The notes under the pieces were generated by a model that saw only the letters and a program-made list of their open reading frames with translations, did not search any database and was not told where the DNA came from. DNA of 6,850 nt, taken from NCBI GenBank assembly GCA_023430775.1, contig JAEYYY010000744.1:1-6850 (forward strand), in the 5' to 3' direction. Each line of letters begins with the position of its first letter. The stretch's first letter is position 1. A program made the position numbers and the translations under genes. The DNA comes from Pseudomonadota bacterium (GTDB lineage Bacteria > Myxococcota_A > Polyangia > Haliangiales > Haliangiaceae). Shown here one piece after another: positions 6,260-6,850 of the stretch.

Positions 6260-6850
<591 letters not shown>

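Overview
The window is GC-rich with strong G/C preference at third codon positions and frequent GTG starts. It looks like chromosomal DNA from a Myxococcota (former Deltaproteobacteria) type bacterium. That placement is inferred from composition, lipoprotein style and the yicC-gmk-rel block, and no marker gene here proves it. No mobile element, RNA gene or CRISPR array is visible.

Left part (1-3754), apparently a sensory locus. On the minus strand, reading right to left, a lipoprotein solute-binding protein of the MalE/sugar type (3754-2654) overlaps by 4 bases a membrane histidine kinase with a Cache-like periplasmic sensor (2657-849). The first 25 codons of a response regulator follow at 75-1, also on the minus strand. 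No permease or ATPase accompanies the binding protein, so a sensory role feeding the kinase is more likely than transport; this is inference. Between kinase and regulator, on the opposite strand, lies a gene (190-852) matching the C-terminal part of the RlaP/YcgL (COG3541) nucleotidyltransferase-like family. It has no visible catalytic N-terminal GS...DxD segment. Its stop overlaps the kinase stop.

Right part (3796-6850), plus strand, a housekeeping block. It holds yicC (endoribonuclease family), gmk (guanylate kinase), an unrecognised outer-envelope lipoprotein, and the 5' part of a bifunctional Rel/SpoT-type (p)ppGpp synthetase/hydrolase. In many Proteobacteria rpoZ (RNA polymerase omega) sits between gmk and spoT/rel; here that slot holds the lipoprotein gene. 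Gmk makes the GDP that feeds GTP and (p)ppGpp synthesis, so gmk and rel are functionally linked through guanine nucleotides.

The two halves diverge from a short region (3755-3795) carrying a small inverted repeat and a -10-like element. The best candidates for something unusual are the binding-protein/kinase sensory pair, the N-truncated nucleotidyltransferase splitting a two-component locus, and the lipoprotein in the rpoZ position. No clearly new multi-gene system can be demonstrated from this window alone.
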